A stretch of 64,000 bases of DNA from assembly GCF_021556435.1 (NCBI RefSeq), contig NZ_JAKGCU010000006.1, positions 1-64,000 on the forward strand, given 5' to 3'. The notes under the pieces are model-generated. The model was given only the letters and a program-made list of their open reading frames with translations. It searched no databases and was not told the origin of the DNA. How positions within the stretch are numbered: the first letter of the stretch is position 1; the number at the start of each line of letters is the position of its first letter. Position numbers and translations under genes: made by a program. Shown in pieces: positions 7,449 to 15,332 of the stretch. The DNA comes from Gordonia tangerina. Its GTDB lineage: Bacteria > Actinomycetota > Actinomycetes > Mycobacteriales > Mycobacteriaceae.

Positions 7449-8305
7449 CCAACAAGACCGACACAACCACCACCACCGTGAATCCGACCAATGATGCGCC
7501 GCAGTCACAATCGGCGGTCTCGGTGTATCAGCAGCTGCGTGGGCATCTCGCCGTACTCAAACTCGACGCCGCCGCGCAAGCCCTACCGCAGGTGCTGCAG
7601 ATCGCTGCCGAGCAGGAGTGGACGATGACCTACACCCTTGAGCACCTACTGGGCATCGAGGTCGATGCCACCGAGGCCCGTCGCCTGGCCGGGCGGCTGC
7701 GGTTCGCCTGTCTGCCCACCCCCGCCACCCTGGACGGGTTCGACTACGACGCCGCCCCCGGAGTCGACCGGGCGTTGATCCGTGAACTGGGCACCTGCGC
7801 GTATCTGGAATCGGCGACGAACGTGCTACTCATCGGCCCACCCGGCACCGGCAAAACCCACCTCGCGGTCGGGCTGGCACATGCCGCGGTGCACGCCGGC
7901 TACCGCACCTATGTGACCACCGCCGCCGATCTGGCCGCGCGCTGCCACAAAGCCGCCATCGAGGGCCGCTGGGCCACCTGCATGCGGTTCTTCGCCGGCC
8001 CCACCCTGCTGGTGATCGACGAACTCGGATATCTACCATTGCCGGCCGAAGCCGCGTCAGCATTGTTTCAAGTTGTGGCACAACGATATTTGAAAACAAG
8101 CATCGTCATCACCACCAACCGGTCAGTCGCCGAATGGGGTGAAGTCCTCGGCGACACCACCGTCGCCGCCGCCATGCTCGACCGACTGCTGCACCGCTCA
8201 GTCGTGCTCAAACTCGACGGCGATTCCTACCGACTACGCGACCACCACGCACGCACCCAAAACCAGCGCACCGCCACCGCGCCAACCCGACGGACGCTAC
8301 AGTAG
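7445..8305 (+). CDS. istB: IS21-family helper ATPase IstB
   Basis: A 286-residue AAA+ protein. Walker A is LIGPPGTGKTHLAVGLA at about residues 126-142, Walker B is LLVIDELGYLPL, and the sensor-1 segment is SIVITTNRSVAEWGEVLGD, all standard for IstB, a DnaC-like ATPase. It remodels target DNA and delivers IstA to it. The N-terminal 25 residues are Thr/Asn-rich and unconserved. Start ATG 7445 overlaps the istA stop. It is intact. Confidence 0.95.
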   Translation: MTNKTDTTTTTVNPTNDAPQSQSAVSVYQQLRGHLAVLKLDAAAQALPQVLQIAAEQEWTMTYTLEHLLGIEVDATEARRLAGRLRFACLPTPATLDGFDYDAAPGVDRALIRELGTCAYLESATNVLLIGPPGTGKTHLAVGLAHAAVHAGYRTYVTTAADLAARCHKAAIEGRWATCMRFFAGPTLLVIDELGYLPLPAEAASALFQVVAQRYLKTSIVITTNRSVAEWGEVLGDTTVAAAMLDRLLHRSVVLKLDGDSYRLRDHHARTQNQRTATAPTRRTLQ

Positions 8306-8317
8306 GAGCCGCCCACA

Positions 8318-8367
8318 GGTGGGGAATTTCAGCGAGCACACCTGGGGAAGTTTCTTGAGCCTCGTCA
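8318..8367 (-). repeat. Right terminal inverted repeat of the IS21-family element
   Basis: Ends CTCGTCA at 8361-8367. Its complement, starting TGACGAGGCTCAAG, matches the left end at 5964 over about 50 bp with several mismatches. Confidence 0.8.
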
Positions 8368-9043
8368 GGGCCGCGATCAGGTCGGTCGACTTATGGGGAT
8401 CTGCGGTGCCGCCGGTGCGGTCCGCGGCCAGCACCGCACCACGACGACCACCCGCGATGATCGGGCGCCTCGTTTCCCGGATCATGTTGATCGGCAATGG
8501 GATCGTCCCGATGCACCGGATCAGCTTTGGGTGGCCGATTTTACGTATGTGTGGACGTTGGCGGGGTTCGTGTATGTGGCGTTCCTCGTGGACGTGTACT
8601 CGCGGCGGATACTCGGGTGGCGGGTGATGTCGACCAAGCACACACCGTTGGTGACCAGTGTCGTCGAGCAAGCGATGTCAACGCGACGAAGAGGCATATT
8701 CGGTTTCACCACAACAGGTTTGGTGCATCACTCCGATGCGGGAAGCCAGTACACATCGTTGGCGTTCTCGGCAGCATTGCGCGACGCCGAGATCACCGGC
8801 TCTATTGGATCTGTCGGTGATGCCCTCGACAATGCCCTGATGGAATCGACGATCGGGTTGTACAAGACCGAACTCATCGACGGTCGGACCTGGTCAGGAT
8901 GCGGCGACGTCGAACGAGAAACCGCCGCCTACGTGGCCTGGTTCAACACAACGCGTCTGCACTCGTCGCTGGGCTACCAGACGCCGATCGACTACGAAAC
9001 CAGCTACCGTGAGCGCGTCACCCCCGAAACGGAGGTGGCATAA
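8368..9043 (+). pseudogene. IS3-family OrfB, 3' part with the catalytic core
   Basis: Carries the rve integrase core of the split OrfB: first Asp in WVADFTYVWTLAGF, second in HHSDAGSQYTS, Glu in ALDNALMESTIGLYKTE, and the terminal FNTTRLHSSLGYQTP motif. All DDE residues are present. Positions 8368-8371 are the second GGGC copy. An internal ATG at 8393 could start a 216-residue fragment, but this would lack the DNA-binding N-terminus. The part is inactive unless the IS21 element leaves precisely. Confidence 0.9.
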
Positions 9044-9047
9044 CCAA

Positions 9048-9074
9048 GGCCTCCACTCGACCCAGGACGATTCA
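9048..9074 (-). repeat. Right terminal inverted repeat of the IS3-family element
   Basis: Its complement begins TGAATCGTCCTGGGTC, matching the left end at 5334. The ACC at 9075-9077 is the second copy of the target duplication. Confidence 0.85.
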
Positions 9075-9077
9075 ACC

Positions 9078-9294
9078 TGACATCCTCGCCCGCATCAAAG
9101 CCTCAACCACCACCGACCGATCACCAACCCCCACCGCCGAGACCGAACCCCACCCCGACACCGCCGCTCGACGACCGAACGGCACAAACCACCACAGGAA
9201 CCCGAACCTGGCAGCCGAAAATGCCCGCCTACGACACCAACTCGCTACCGCACACCGCCAGCTACACGCCACACACCGAAGGCACGACCGATAA
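9078..9294 (+). pseudogene. DUF6262/TnpC-like gene, 3' half
   Basis: In the frame that continues the 5' half at 5170-5333, this segment encodes about 71 residues. They start with the DILARIKAS junction sequence, pass through a Pro/Thr-rich linker, and end with the coiled-coil NLAAENARLRHQLATAHRQL then HATHRRHDR and TAA at 9292-9294. The AENARLR-QL heptads are the usual C-terminus of DUF6262 proteins. It has no start of its own. The reading frame is clean, so the split is recent. Confidence 0.8.
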
Positions 9295-9421
9295 CCCTCC
9301 CATCACCACTCACCATCCTCAACACTGCCCCGCATCGCAGACAAAGCCTCCGGCATCGATGTTTCCGGCGATGACCGAATGCTCTACGGTCGCCTCCGAA
9401 CCGATGTTGTGCCGCCTGCCC

Positions 9422-9682
9422 TCATGCCCGACCCTCTGCTGACGGTGAGCTCGGACCGGCATCGGCCGCCAGTCGGCGGGTACACACACCACGCAGGCGA
9501 TCCCACGTGACATCGTCGACCCCCACGGGTGGGCCACCACGGAGCACCACCTGCAGGCGGGCGAAGTAGACGTGTTCGCTGATGCCGAAGGCCAGCCAGA
9601 TGTCCTCGCTACTGCCCCCGCCGAACGGCGCCCACCGCAACGCGAACGCAACCATCACCCCGCGCTCGCGCCACCACTCCAT
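9422..9682 (-). CDS. Small DUF3263-like protein
   Basis: An 86-residue protein if started at ATG 9682; in-frame GTGs at 9718 and 9721 are alternatives. The core ALRWAPFGGGSSEDIWLAFG with ISEHVYFARLQ resembles DUF3263, a short actinobacterial family whose members have a W---G---EDI---FG-----Y--RL pattern and may be small DNA-binding regulators. The C-terminal third is Arg/Ala-rich. The longer frame to 10051 is low-complexity and is not used. The gene is isolated, downstream of the transposon nest. Confidence 0.55.
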   Translation of the reverse strand: MEWWRERGVMVAFALRWAPFGGGSSEDIWLAFGISEHVYFARLQVVLRGGPPVGVDDVTWDRLRGVCTRRLAADAGPSSPSAEGRA

Positions 9683-10442
9683 CTGCCCAACCACATCGGT
9701 GAGTATCGCCGACCACACCACTCCCTGTCCCCGCGAAGCGGGACTGTCCGATATTCGGTGTAAGTGGGCGTGTATTCGAATTTCCTTTCGATCAGCGATC
9801 TTCGGCTGCTGGCATCCGGTCAGCGAACGTGATGGCCAGGGCGTTGAGCGCTGGCTTCCAGCGTGGGGCCGACTTGGTTTGACCGGTACCCTTCGGATCG
9901 GTTGGTGGAGTCTGGGCGCTGACCCAGTTGGCCCGAGTTTGTGTTTGAGAACTGCGGGGCATCGTGCGCAGATGGGGGCCGCGGCCCTTGCTGTGCACGA
10001 TGCCCACAGCTGTCTCTCGCCACACGCCACGACGGTGGCTCGCGCGGTCAATGGGGGGGAGATCGCCCCGCGAGCACCCCGAATGTCTTGGCGTGCGACG
10101 CCCCAACGTGAGACTTTGTCAGGTTAGCAAGTGGGCAGGCCAGATGGAGGCAAATCGTATCCTCATGGAAGCGAAACGACCTGTCGTGCAACGCTCGTAG
10201 AGGGCCGAATCGGCATGAGCGGGGTTGAGATGCAAGGTGCATGCATGTCACCTCGTGAGTGCACGGCAGATCTGAGCAACCCCGAACCGAGCGCGATGCT
10301 CGGCGATGAACGCACACATCACTGGTGTCGCGGGCCTCTCTCCCGGATGCTCTACGTCAAGCCTGGCAGATGACCCGCCAGATCAACGACCTCAAGCACC
10401 AGATCCGAGACCGCCCTGTTGCGGGGTATGCCTGCCCCGTGG
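9683..10442. other. Gene-poor stretch in the accessory region
   Basis: I see no supportable gene in about 760 bp. A small hairpin CCCGC-GAA-GCGGG lies at about 9730-9742. The frames on both strands (for example 9792-10106 and 10131-10373) are short, lack ribosome-binding sites and do not resemble proteins. It may be the decayed remains of mobile DNA. Confidence 0.4.
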
Positions 10443-10625
10443 TCACCACCCAGCACTGGTGAACAGGGCAACCAACATAGCGGCAGTCGTGATAAGCAGC
10501 AATGCCGAGATCACCAGTTCGCTGCGCGGTGCGGTCACCAATGCCGACGGCACCTCATCGTCGGTGCTGCTGAGAACGGTGACCGGCGCAACTTCTGACG
10601 CCGACTCCTGTGATGGTGTGCTCAT
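10443..10625 (-). CDS. Small single-pass membrane protein
   Basis: A 60-residue protein. ATG 10625 is chosen because GGGGGA lies 6 nt upstream; the longer frame to 10682 has no such site. Residues 1-35 are polar and Ser/Thr-rich, and residues 36-57 (LVISALLLITTAAMLVALFT) form one transmembrane helix near the C-terminus. Such tail-anchored small proteins are common in conjugative or phage-derived islands. No family is recognised. Confidence 0.5.
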   Translation of the reverse strand: MSTPSQESASEVAPVTVLSSTDDEVPSALVTAPRSELVISALLLITTAAMLVALFTSAGW

Positions 10626-11000
10626 GTGTGTCCCCCGTGATGATGCTGGCAGATAAATCCCCCTGCCACGGCGCATAACCACGTTCCACGGTAAGACATT
10701 CCACCGACATCGTCGATGTCAGATACGACACGGCCAACTACTCAGGTTCGCCGGTCCGAAGCGGGCATGCGCGCGGGCGGCGGGGTCGGTTCAGTGATCA
10801 CCGCCCCGCGCACCTGCCCGGGTGGGTGCGGCCGGGTCGAAGTCGCCCGGCAGCAATGAGCAGGATGAGCAGGTCTAATTCGGTCGGCACCACATGCAGA
10901 TTCAGGTTCCACACTCGTGCGGCGTGGCTCGCCCAACCGGAGAAGGTCGACTCAATTCGACACTCCATCCAACTCAGGCGCGCCCGGTCACCAGCACTCC
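10626..11000. other. Intergenic stretch without a clear gene
   Basis: About 375 bp. A minus-strand frame ending at 10798 could give a 56-residue hydrophobic peptide from ATG 10968, containing LDLLILLIAAG, but it has no convincing ribosome-binding site. Nothing else is apparent. Confidence 0.35.
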
Positions 11001-11174
11001 TCAGTACCCGGTAACGAGGAGAACGGCAACAAAGGTCACATAACACTCCGTTCCAGCCACGACCGCCATCACCAACCCAGCTGCGCGGCTGTGTGTTCGA
11101 CGTCCCACTATCTCGCCGATCGCCAACACCACCACAGCGAGGAACCCGATCAACAGCCACAGCCACCACGTCAA
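11001..11174 (-). CDS. Small two-helix membrane protein
   Basis: A 57-residue protein from a proposed TTG at 11174, with GGAAGG about 12 nt upstream. Two hydrophobic helices, LTWWLWLLIGFLAVVVLAIG and LVMAVVAGTECYVTFVAVLL, are joined by a basic loop (RRTHSR). It starts just after the stop of the next minus-strand gene (11179-11505), so the two probably form an operon. The family is unknown. The start is uncertain; an extension to 11243 is open. Confidence 0.45.
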   Translation of the reverse strand: MTWWLWLLIGFLAVVVLAIGEIVGRRTHSRAAGLVMAVVAGTECYVTFVAVLLVTGY

Positions 11175-11178
11175 TGTG

Positions 11179-11505
11179 TCAACAGACCTTCCAGTCGACC
11201 CGGCCGCCAGAACCTCCCGACCCAACACCGGCCAGGGCGACATCGCCGCCGGCGCTCACACGCAGCCTGATCGCCAGGGCGTCGCGGGCACAGGTGGCCG
11301 ACATCGTTGCGGCGTGCTCGATCTGCGCCCCGAGCATCGACACAGCGCCGCGCGGTCCGGTAGCGGGTGTGCACCCGAGTTGCCGCGCGGCATCGGTGAC
11401 GTCGTGGTCGTTGAGGGTGAACGCACCCGCCGCCAACTTCTCCCGCACATCGTTGCCGTCGATCCGCTGCGGGCCAGCAGCTGCAGCTGTCACCGACTCA
11501 CACAT
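11179..11505 (-). CDS. Hypothetical small protein
   Basis: A 108-residue protein from ATG 11505 (a TTG at 11508 is also possible). The middle, REKLAAGAFTLNDHDVTDAA, looks like an ordered helical segment. There are no membrane helices and no motif I recognise. The C-terminus is Gly-rich. It lies 4 nt from the membrane-protein gene downstream. Support comes from the operon-like arrangement and ordinary amino-acid composition only. Confidence 0.4.
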   Translation of the reverse strand: MCESVTAAAAGPQRIDGNDVREKLAAGAFTLNDHDVTDAARQLGCTPATGPRGAVSMLGAQIEHAATMSATCARDALAIRLRVSAGGDVALAGVGSGGSGGRVDWKVC

Positions 11506-11535
11506 CAAGACACGGCGGGGTCCCCCGTCCCGGAG

Positions 11536-12162
11536 TCACGCACGTCTGTGCATGTGAGGCGATCTATTCGCGAGTTCGGGGAACCTGGCCACGTATGTGG
11601 CCATGACCGGCCAGTAAATCACGCACCGACGGGTTCGCTCGATGTACCGAATACCAACGTGCGGCAGCCAACTTCCTAGTTCGGCGAGCTGCCCGGGATC
11701 GGCGTGCGCCCAGTTCGGTGCGGGAGTGACGAAACCTTCAGATGTATAGACCGGGCTGTCGTCTTCCCATGTCAGGTGCGGAGCTATCGGTCGCACAGCC
11801 TGTTCATAAGTCACCTGCACCTCACGCTCAGCCACGCCGACGATCCTCGCCCTAGCGGCCGTCAAGCTCACCACTTTGAGATCATCGTCGATTCGCAGCG
11901 ACGACGCCGGTTGTGGCCGCACTTCGTACACGTCTCCGGGGGTTGCGTACAGGGCAGCGTAGCCTCTCGCTACTGCGAGGCTGTCGGTGATGTACACAAC
12001 CGAACCGTCGTCATCTACCCCCCGTGGACTAGATCGGTTACCTGCACCGAGTTGATAGAGGTGGTTGCGAGACAAAATCTCGTCTCCTACGTCAAGCCCC
12101 GGCGTCCCTCCATGCCAGAACGTGGTCCCGCTCGTCCGGTTCACTGCCCTGTACGGGTCCAT
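11536..12162 (-). CDS. ADP-ribosyltransferase-like (Arr-type fold) protein
   Basis: A 208-residue protein from ATG 12162; the open frame extends to 12318 but the extra 52 residues look non-coding. FWHGGTPGLDVGDEILS near the N-terminus, VVYITDSLAVARGYAALYA in the middle and GDVYEVRP match the H - Y - ARxYA - VYEVEP pattern of Arr-like ADP-ribosyltransferase-fold proteins. A later RARIVGVAEREVQVTYEQAV segment is also typical of that group. If active it would transfer ADP-ribose from NAD to a small molecule or protein. No partner or immunity gene is adjacent, and the divergent neighbour is a lipoprotein. It could be a stand-alone effector, an antitoxin-less remnant or a housekeeping enzyme. Confidence 0.6.
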   Translation of the reverse strand: MDPYRAVNRTSGTTFWHGGTPGLDVGDEILSRNHLYQLGAGNRSSPRGVDDDGSVVYITDSLAVARGYAALYATPGDVYEVRPQPASSLRIDDDLKVVSLTAARARIVGVAEREVQVTYEQAVRPIAPHLTWEDDSPVYTSEGFVTPAPNWAHADPGQLAELGSWLPHVGIRYIERTRRCVIYWPVMATYVARFPELANRSPHMHRRA

Positions 12163-12299
12163 CGCCCCCCTGTCGCCCCGACTGACTGTCTCGCGTAGGT
12201 GAGCCCCGGGATGAAGGGGCCACGGCTCTCTGACGCACAGACTCCCGTACGATAACGCACTGATAATTTTTGGGAGTGAAGAATAGGGGTGGATGACTG

Positions 12300-12959
12300 G
12301 TGAGTCGGGGTACGTCATCGTTCACAGGTGTTGTCGCGGTCGTTGCTGTCATCGTCGCTGCCGCAGGGTGCAGCGGCAGCACCGATGACGACGTCAACAA
12401 CAGTGCTGGTGGCGCGCTGCCACCGGAATCGTCGACAACCGCCTCCACGACGGTCTCAACCCCGACGAGCAACGAAGAGATGCCCCTGCTACCTCGAGTG
12501 AACTCCGAAGCCGACGAGGATACTGAGATCGGGCTGATCGGCAGTACACACACCATTTCCGGTGACGGCTACACCATCCGTGTTCAGGTCAGCGACCCCG
12601 CCACCGTCCGCCGCAGTTCGACCTCGACGGTGAGCGTGCTGGTCCCGGTCTCGATCGACGTCGTCGACGGCGCGTACGACCTGAATCCGTCACATTGGGT
12701 GCTGCGCACACTCAGCGGCCAGGAAATCGACGGCATCACCAACTCATCGGCGCCGACCGCAATCGGCAAAGCCACCGTCACCGGCCACATCGAAGGCGTC
12801 ATACCATTCGTCGACTACAGCACCCGCGGCGCCCTGACCAACGATGAGGTATCGCTGTCGCTGGTGCAGCTGGTCCCCGCAGGCACAGCGGGCGTACCTG
12901 TCGGCCAATGGAACTGGCCCGAGCCGGTACCTATCACGGAACTGCCCGCCGCACAGTAG
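12300..12959 (+). CDS. Putative lipoprotein, DUF4352-like
   Basis: A 219-residue protein with start GTG 12300. The N-terminus has a hydrophobic core and lipobox AAGC (residues 21-24), then a Ser/Thr/Glu-rich linker to about residue 65. The remaining domain is beta-rich with TVSVLVPVSIDVVDGAYDL and NPSHWVLRTLSGQEID. This resembles the DUF4352/telomeric-repeat-binding-factor-like immunoglobulin fold found in many actinobacterial lipoproteins. It is surface-anchored and the ligand is unknown. It is divergent from the Arr-like gene. Confidence 0.65.
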   Translation: MSRGTSSFTGVVAVVAVIVAAAGCSGSTDDDVNNSAGGALPPESSTTASTTVSTPTSNEEMPLLPRVNSEADEDTEIGLIGSTHTISGDGYTIRVQVSDPATVRRSSTSTVSVLVPVSIDVVDGAYDLNPSHWVLRTLSGQEIDGITNSSAPTAIGKATVTGHIEGVIPFVDYSTRGALTNDEVSLSLVQLVPAGTAGVPVGQWNWPEPVPITELPAAQ

Positions 12960-13044
12960 CGAAGGCCTGTCCACCCGCGCAGCTACCGACGGGTGGACAG
13001 ATGTGACGCGGTCACCTGCTCCCTGAGCGCGCTGTAGCCAGATC

Positions 13045-14175
13045 ATGGCCAGCGAGGAATACTCCGTCCCACTCGGCACCGATCACACCGCCGCGGGGAC
13101 CGAGCACGTCGCGATGGCCCGGGTCACCCTCAGCGCCCCGCAGATCACCGCCCCCGGCTACACCTTCCTGGCCGCCCTGACCCGCGAGGAGGCCGGCATG
13201 GTGGTGCGCACCGCACCCGGCCAGAGCCTCGACGGGTGGACTCGCCCCGATGAACACTGGTGTGACTATTGCCGAAAGTCCCGCGCGCGCAGCACCTCCT
13301 ACGTTGTGCGTAACGAGGAGACCGGCGAGATCGTGCAGATCGGCAAGTCGTGTCTGGTGCCGTTCCTCGGTGTCTCGCCGGCCGGTTTGTGGGCGCTGCA
13401 GTACGACCCCGAGGACCTTGTCCCGGCCGAACCCTCGGGCGGGCCCGGCAGCGCACAGCTGTTCGGGGTGCGTGAGCTGCTGGCCCTGGCCTGGGTGATC
13501 ACCGACGAGGGGCGCCGCTATCTCAGCCGGGCCGTCGCTGCCGACCGCGACGAGCTGCCCACCTCAGCGCACGAACTCCTCGACGTCGCAGGTGAACCGG
13601 TCGACAGCGCCGGCGCGGGCCAGGCGACGGTTGGCCTTCCCGATCCGGGCGCTAGCCGAGCGGCGTATCGGGACCCCTGCCCCCGCCCGCCGACGACCTC
13701 AGCCCCACCCGTTCGCGTGCAGCCAGTCGTCACTGATGCCGAAGTGGTGGGCGATCTCGTGGATCACCGTCACCGCGACCTCGTGCACGACCTGCTCGCG
13801 GGTGCGGCACATCGCCAGAATGGGGTCGCGGTAGATGGTGATGGTGTCGGGCAGGAAGCCGCCGTACTCGTGGTCGCGCATCGTCAGCGCCACCCCGTGA
13901 TAGAGGCCGAGGATCGACGGTTCTTCCTCGTTGTGCGGCTCCACCAGGATCACCACGTTCGACATATTGTCGGTCAGCTCGGAGGGGATGGTGTCCAGCG
14001 CGTCGGACACCAGCCCGTCGAACTCGTCGTCGGACATGCGTACGGTCATCGGGTCACCCGGCCGGGGCCGGCACTTCGTCCGGATTCGGTGCGATACCCG
14101 GCGGCAGCGGAACCGGGGTGGGCAGCGCCCGACCCGGTGGCGCCTGCGGTGGTGGCACCGGCAGTTTGCCGTTGA
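13045..14175 (+). CDS. Zinc-finger-like mobile-element protein, 3' end lost at the island edge
   Basis: The frame is 376 codons long, but only about residues 1-190 (to about 13,615) look like protein. The rest runs antisense through the metallopeptidase gene and is Arg/His/Pro-rich. The real part has VTLSAPQITAPGYTFLAALT, then WCDYCRKSRARSTSYVVRNE with EIVQIGKSCLVPFLG. This gives Cys-x-x-Cys plus a later Cys, as in phage and plasmid proteins that resemble small zinc-binding DNA-associated factors. The natural C-terminus is missing, which suggests that recombination joined an accessory segment to core DNA at about 13,600-13,690. Confidence 0.5.
   Translation: MASEEYSVPLGTDHTAAGTEHVAMARVTLSAPQITAPGYTFLAALTREEAGMVVRTAPGQSLDGWTRPDEHWCDYCRKSRARSTSYVVRNEETGEIVQIGKSCLVPFLGVSPAGLWALQYDPEDLVPAEPSGGPGSAQLFGVRELLALAWVITDEGRRYLSRAVAADRDELPTSAHELLDVAGEPVDSAGAGQATVGLPDPGASRAAYRDPCPRPPTTSAPPVRVQPVVTDAEVVGDLVDHRHRDLVHDLLAGAAHRQNGVAVDGDGVGQEAAVLVVAHRQRHPVIEAEDRRFFLVVRLHQDHHVRHIVGQLGGDGVQRVGHQPVELVVGHAYGHRVTRPGPALRPDSVRYPAAAEPGWAAPDPVAPAVVAPAVCR
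13699..14049 (-). CDS. Zincin-like metallopeptidase family protein (Rv3836-like)
   Basis: A 116-residue protein from ATG 14049. It carries the HExxH zinc motif in VTVIHEIAHHFGISDDWLH near the C-terminus and the ILGLYHGVALTMRDHEYGGF strand typical of the DUF1025/MinC-like zincin group. Homologues in mycolate-bearing bacteria lie beside a septum-formation protein and serS, exactly as here (M. tuberculosis Rv3836, Rv3835, Rv3834c). The substrate is unknown. It is the first core gene after the accessory region; its stop is 5 nt into the presumed junction. The frame extends upstream to 14196, but that part overlaps the next gene. Confidence 0.85.
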   Translation of the reverse strand: MTVRMSDDEFDGLVSDALDTIPSELTDNMSNVVILVEPHNEEEPSILGLYHGVALTMRDHEYGGFLPDTITIYRDPILAMCRTREQVVHEVAVTVIHEIAHHFGISDDWLHANGWG

Positions 14176-15280
14176 TGAGCAGGGTCGAGCGGGCATCGCC
14201 GACCAGGGTGGCGAAACCGCCCCGGTCGGGCAGTCCGAGGTAGCACACCGCGGTGCGGCTGCCGGCCAGCCAACTGGGCTCCGACAACACCGACCACTGC
14301 ACGTTCAACGTCGTCGCGTCGAGTTTCTGCTTACCGCCCAGGAAGCGGGTGGCCTGTACCGGGCAGATCGACTGCAGATAATCGTTCTGGGCCTCGACCC
14401 CCGGCCACGGCTTGCCCGACAACGGGTTGCCGAACCGCTGCGACAGCACGACGGTTCCGGTGGTCTGGAAGGCGTGGGCCTCGGTGCAGTTCACCGCGAC
14501 GCCGGTGGGTTTGCGGTTGGCCGGATCGATACCGATGCACGTACCGGGTGGCCACTGGAAGGATTGGTCCTGCTCGGCGACGCGGCCGACGAATTGGTCG
14601 GCCATCCCGTCCGCACCGGTCTGCTGCAGCCCGCAGCGCAACTCGCGCGCACCCTTGTCCCACTGCACCTGCGACGGATACATCATGCCGACCGAGAACC
14701 GGCCCTGGGGATCGAGCCGCCCGTCCAGGTAGGCGTCGACGATGACCGGACACTGTTCGTCACGGATCGCGGCGAAGCGACCGGCACCCGGCCACGAGGC
14801 GCTTTCGCCGAACTCCGACCCGGGCAACAATCCGGTGTCGAGCGGACCGGCGACCTCGAAGCGGTGCTGCTGATCGCAGGCGACCTTGCTGGGATCGCCC
14901 GGGTTGTCTGCGGGCCAGTCGAGGCAGTCGCCGGGCACCGACTGGGTGAACGCGTTCTGGGCGAGCCGCTCGCCTTCGCCGATGTCGGTGCCGCCGACGC
15001 TGCCGCTCTCGTTGAACACACCCATGGCCAGGGCGATGGCGCCGGCCACGATGGCGCCGATGATCACCGCCGACAGCACCACCCGCACCGGATGGCGCAG
15101 TAGGGATCGTCGCCAGTCGCGGCCCTCGTCGTCGCGGGGGGTGTCCGCCGCGTCGGCCGATGGCGTGTCCTGTGGCGGCGCGTTGTGTGGTGACGTGTCG
15201 TGTTCTGACGTCTCGCCGCCGGGCACGTTCACCCAGTCGTCGTCGGCCCCGTCCCGCGGGGTGTCGTCATCGCCGTTCAT
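14054..15280 (-). CDS. Septum-formation family membrane protein (Rv3835-like)
   Basis: A 408-residue protein. Residues 1-65 are acidic and cytoplasmic, residues 68-90 (VVLSAVIIGAIVAGAIALAM) are a single membrane helix, and residues 100-380 form two extracytoplasmic septum-formation repeats with paired cysteines (GDCLDWP ... KVACDQQHRFEVAG; GTCIGIDP ... AVNCTEAHAFQTTG). The C-terminus is Pro-rich. The family is linked to cell envelope and division, but the precise role is undefined. It lies 4 nt from the metallopeptidase start and is presumably co-transcribed with it. It is divergent from the ankyrin/serS side. Confidence 0.85.
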   Translation of the reverse strand: MNGDDDTPRDGADDDWVNVPGGETSEHDTSPHNAPPQDTPSADAADTPRDDEGRDWRRSLLRHPVRVVLSAVIIGAIVAGAIALAMGVFNESGSVGGTDIGEGERLAQNAFTQSVPGDCLDWPADNPGDPSKVACDQQHRFEVAGPLDTGLLPGSEFGESASWPGAGRFAAIRDEQCPVIVDAYLDGRLDPQGRFSVGMMYPSQVQWDKGARELRCGLQQTGADGMADQFVGRVAEQDQSFQWPPGTCIGIDPANRKPTGVAVNCTEAHAFQTTGTVVLSQRFGNPLSGKPWPGVEAQNDYLQSICPVQATRFLGGKQKLDATTLNVQWSVLSEPSWLAGSRTAVCYLGLPDRGGFATLVGDARSTLLINGKLPVPPPQAPPGRALPTPVPLPPGIAPNPDEVPAPAG

Positions 15281-15319
15281 CAGAACCCATCATGCCTGTT
15301 GCGTCTGCCGAGGAGTACC

Positions 15320-15325
15320 TACACT
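15320..15325 (+). promoter_or_regulatory. -10 hexamer TACACT of a likely leaderless promoter
   Basis: TACACT ends 7 nt before the GTG at 15333, the spacing that puts the transcription start at the start codon. No ribosome-binding site is present. Confidence 0.5.
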
Positions 15326-15332
15326 CGCGACG

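Larger units (their letters stand above)
5964..8367 (+). mobile_element. IS21-family insertion sequence
   Basis: A 2,404-bp element whose ends are imperfect inverted repeats of about 50 bp, both beginning TGACG and both containing CTTCCCCAG or ATTCCCCAG-like blocks (5964-6013 against 8318-8367). Flanks are GGGC at 5960-5963 and GGGC at 8368-8371, a 4-bp target duplication. It encodes complete istA and istB with a 4-nt overlap. Because it sits inside the IS3 orfB, it arrived after the IS3 element. It appears intact and could be mobile. Confidence 0.92.
5334..9074 (+). mobile_element. IS3-family insertion sequence (interrupted by an IS21-family element)
   Basis: Ends are imperfect inverted repeats beginning TGA: left 5334-5360 and right 9048-9074 agree at about 22 of 27 positions, sharing CGTCCTGGGTC. 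The element is flanked by ACC at 5331-5333 and ACC at 9075-9077, a 3-bp target duplication as expected for IS3. It carries orfA (5386-5712) and orfB in the -1 frame. The inner IS21 element occupies 5964-8367, so the IS3 itself is about 1.33 kb. Transposition would need orfB, now split. Confidence 0.9.

Noticed and set aside
9792-10373. Several small frames in the gene-poor stretch
   Set aside because: They lack ribosome-binding sites and normal composition, and overlap each other on both strands.
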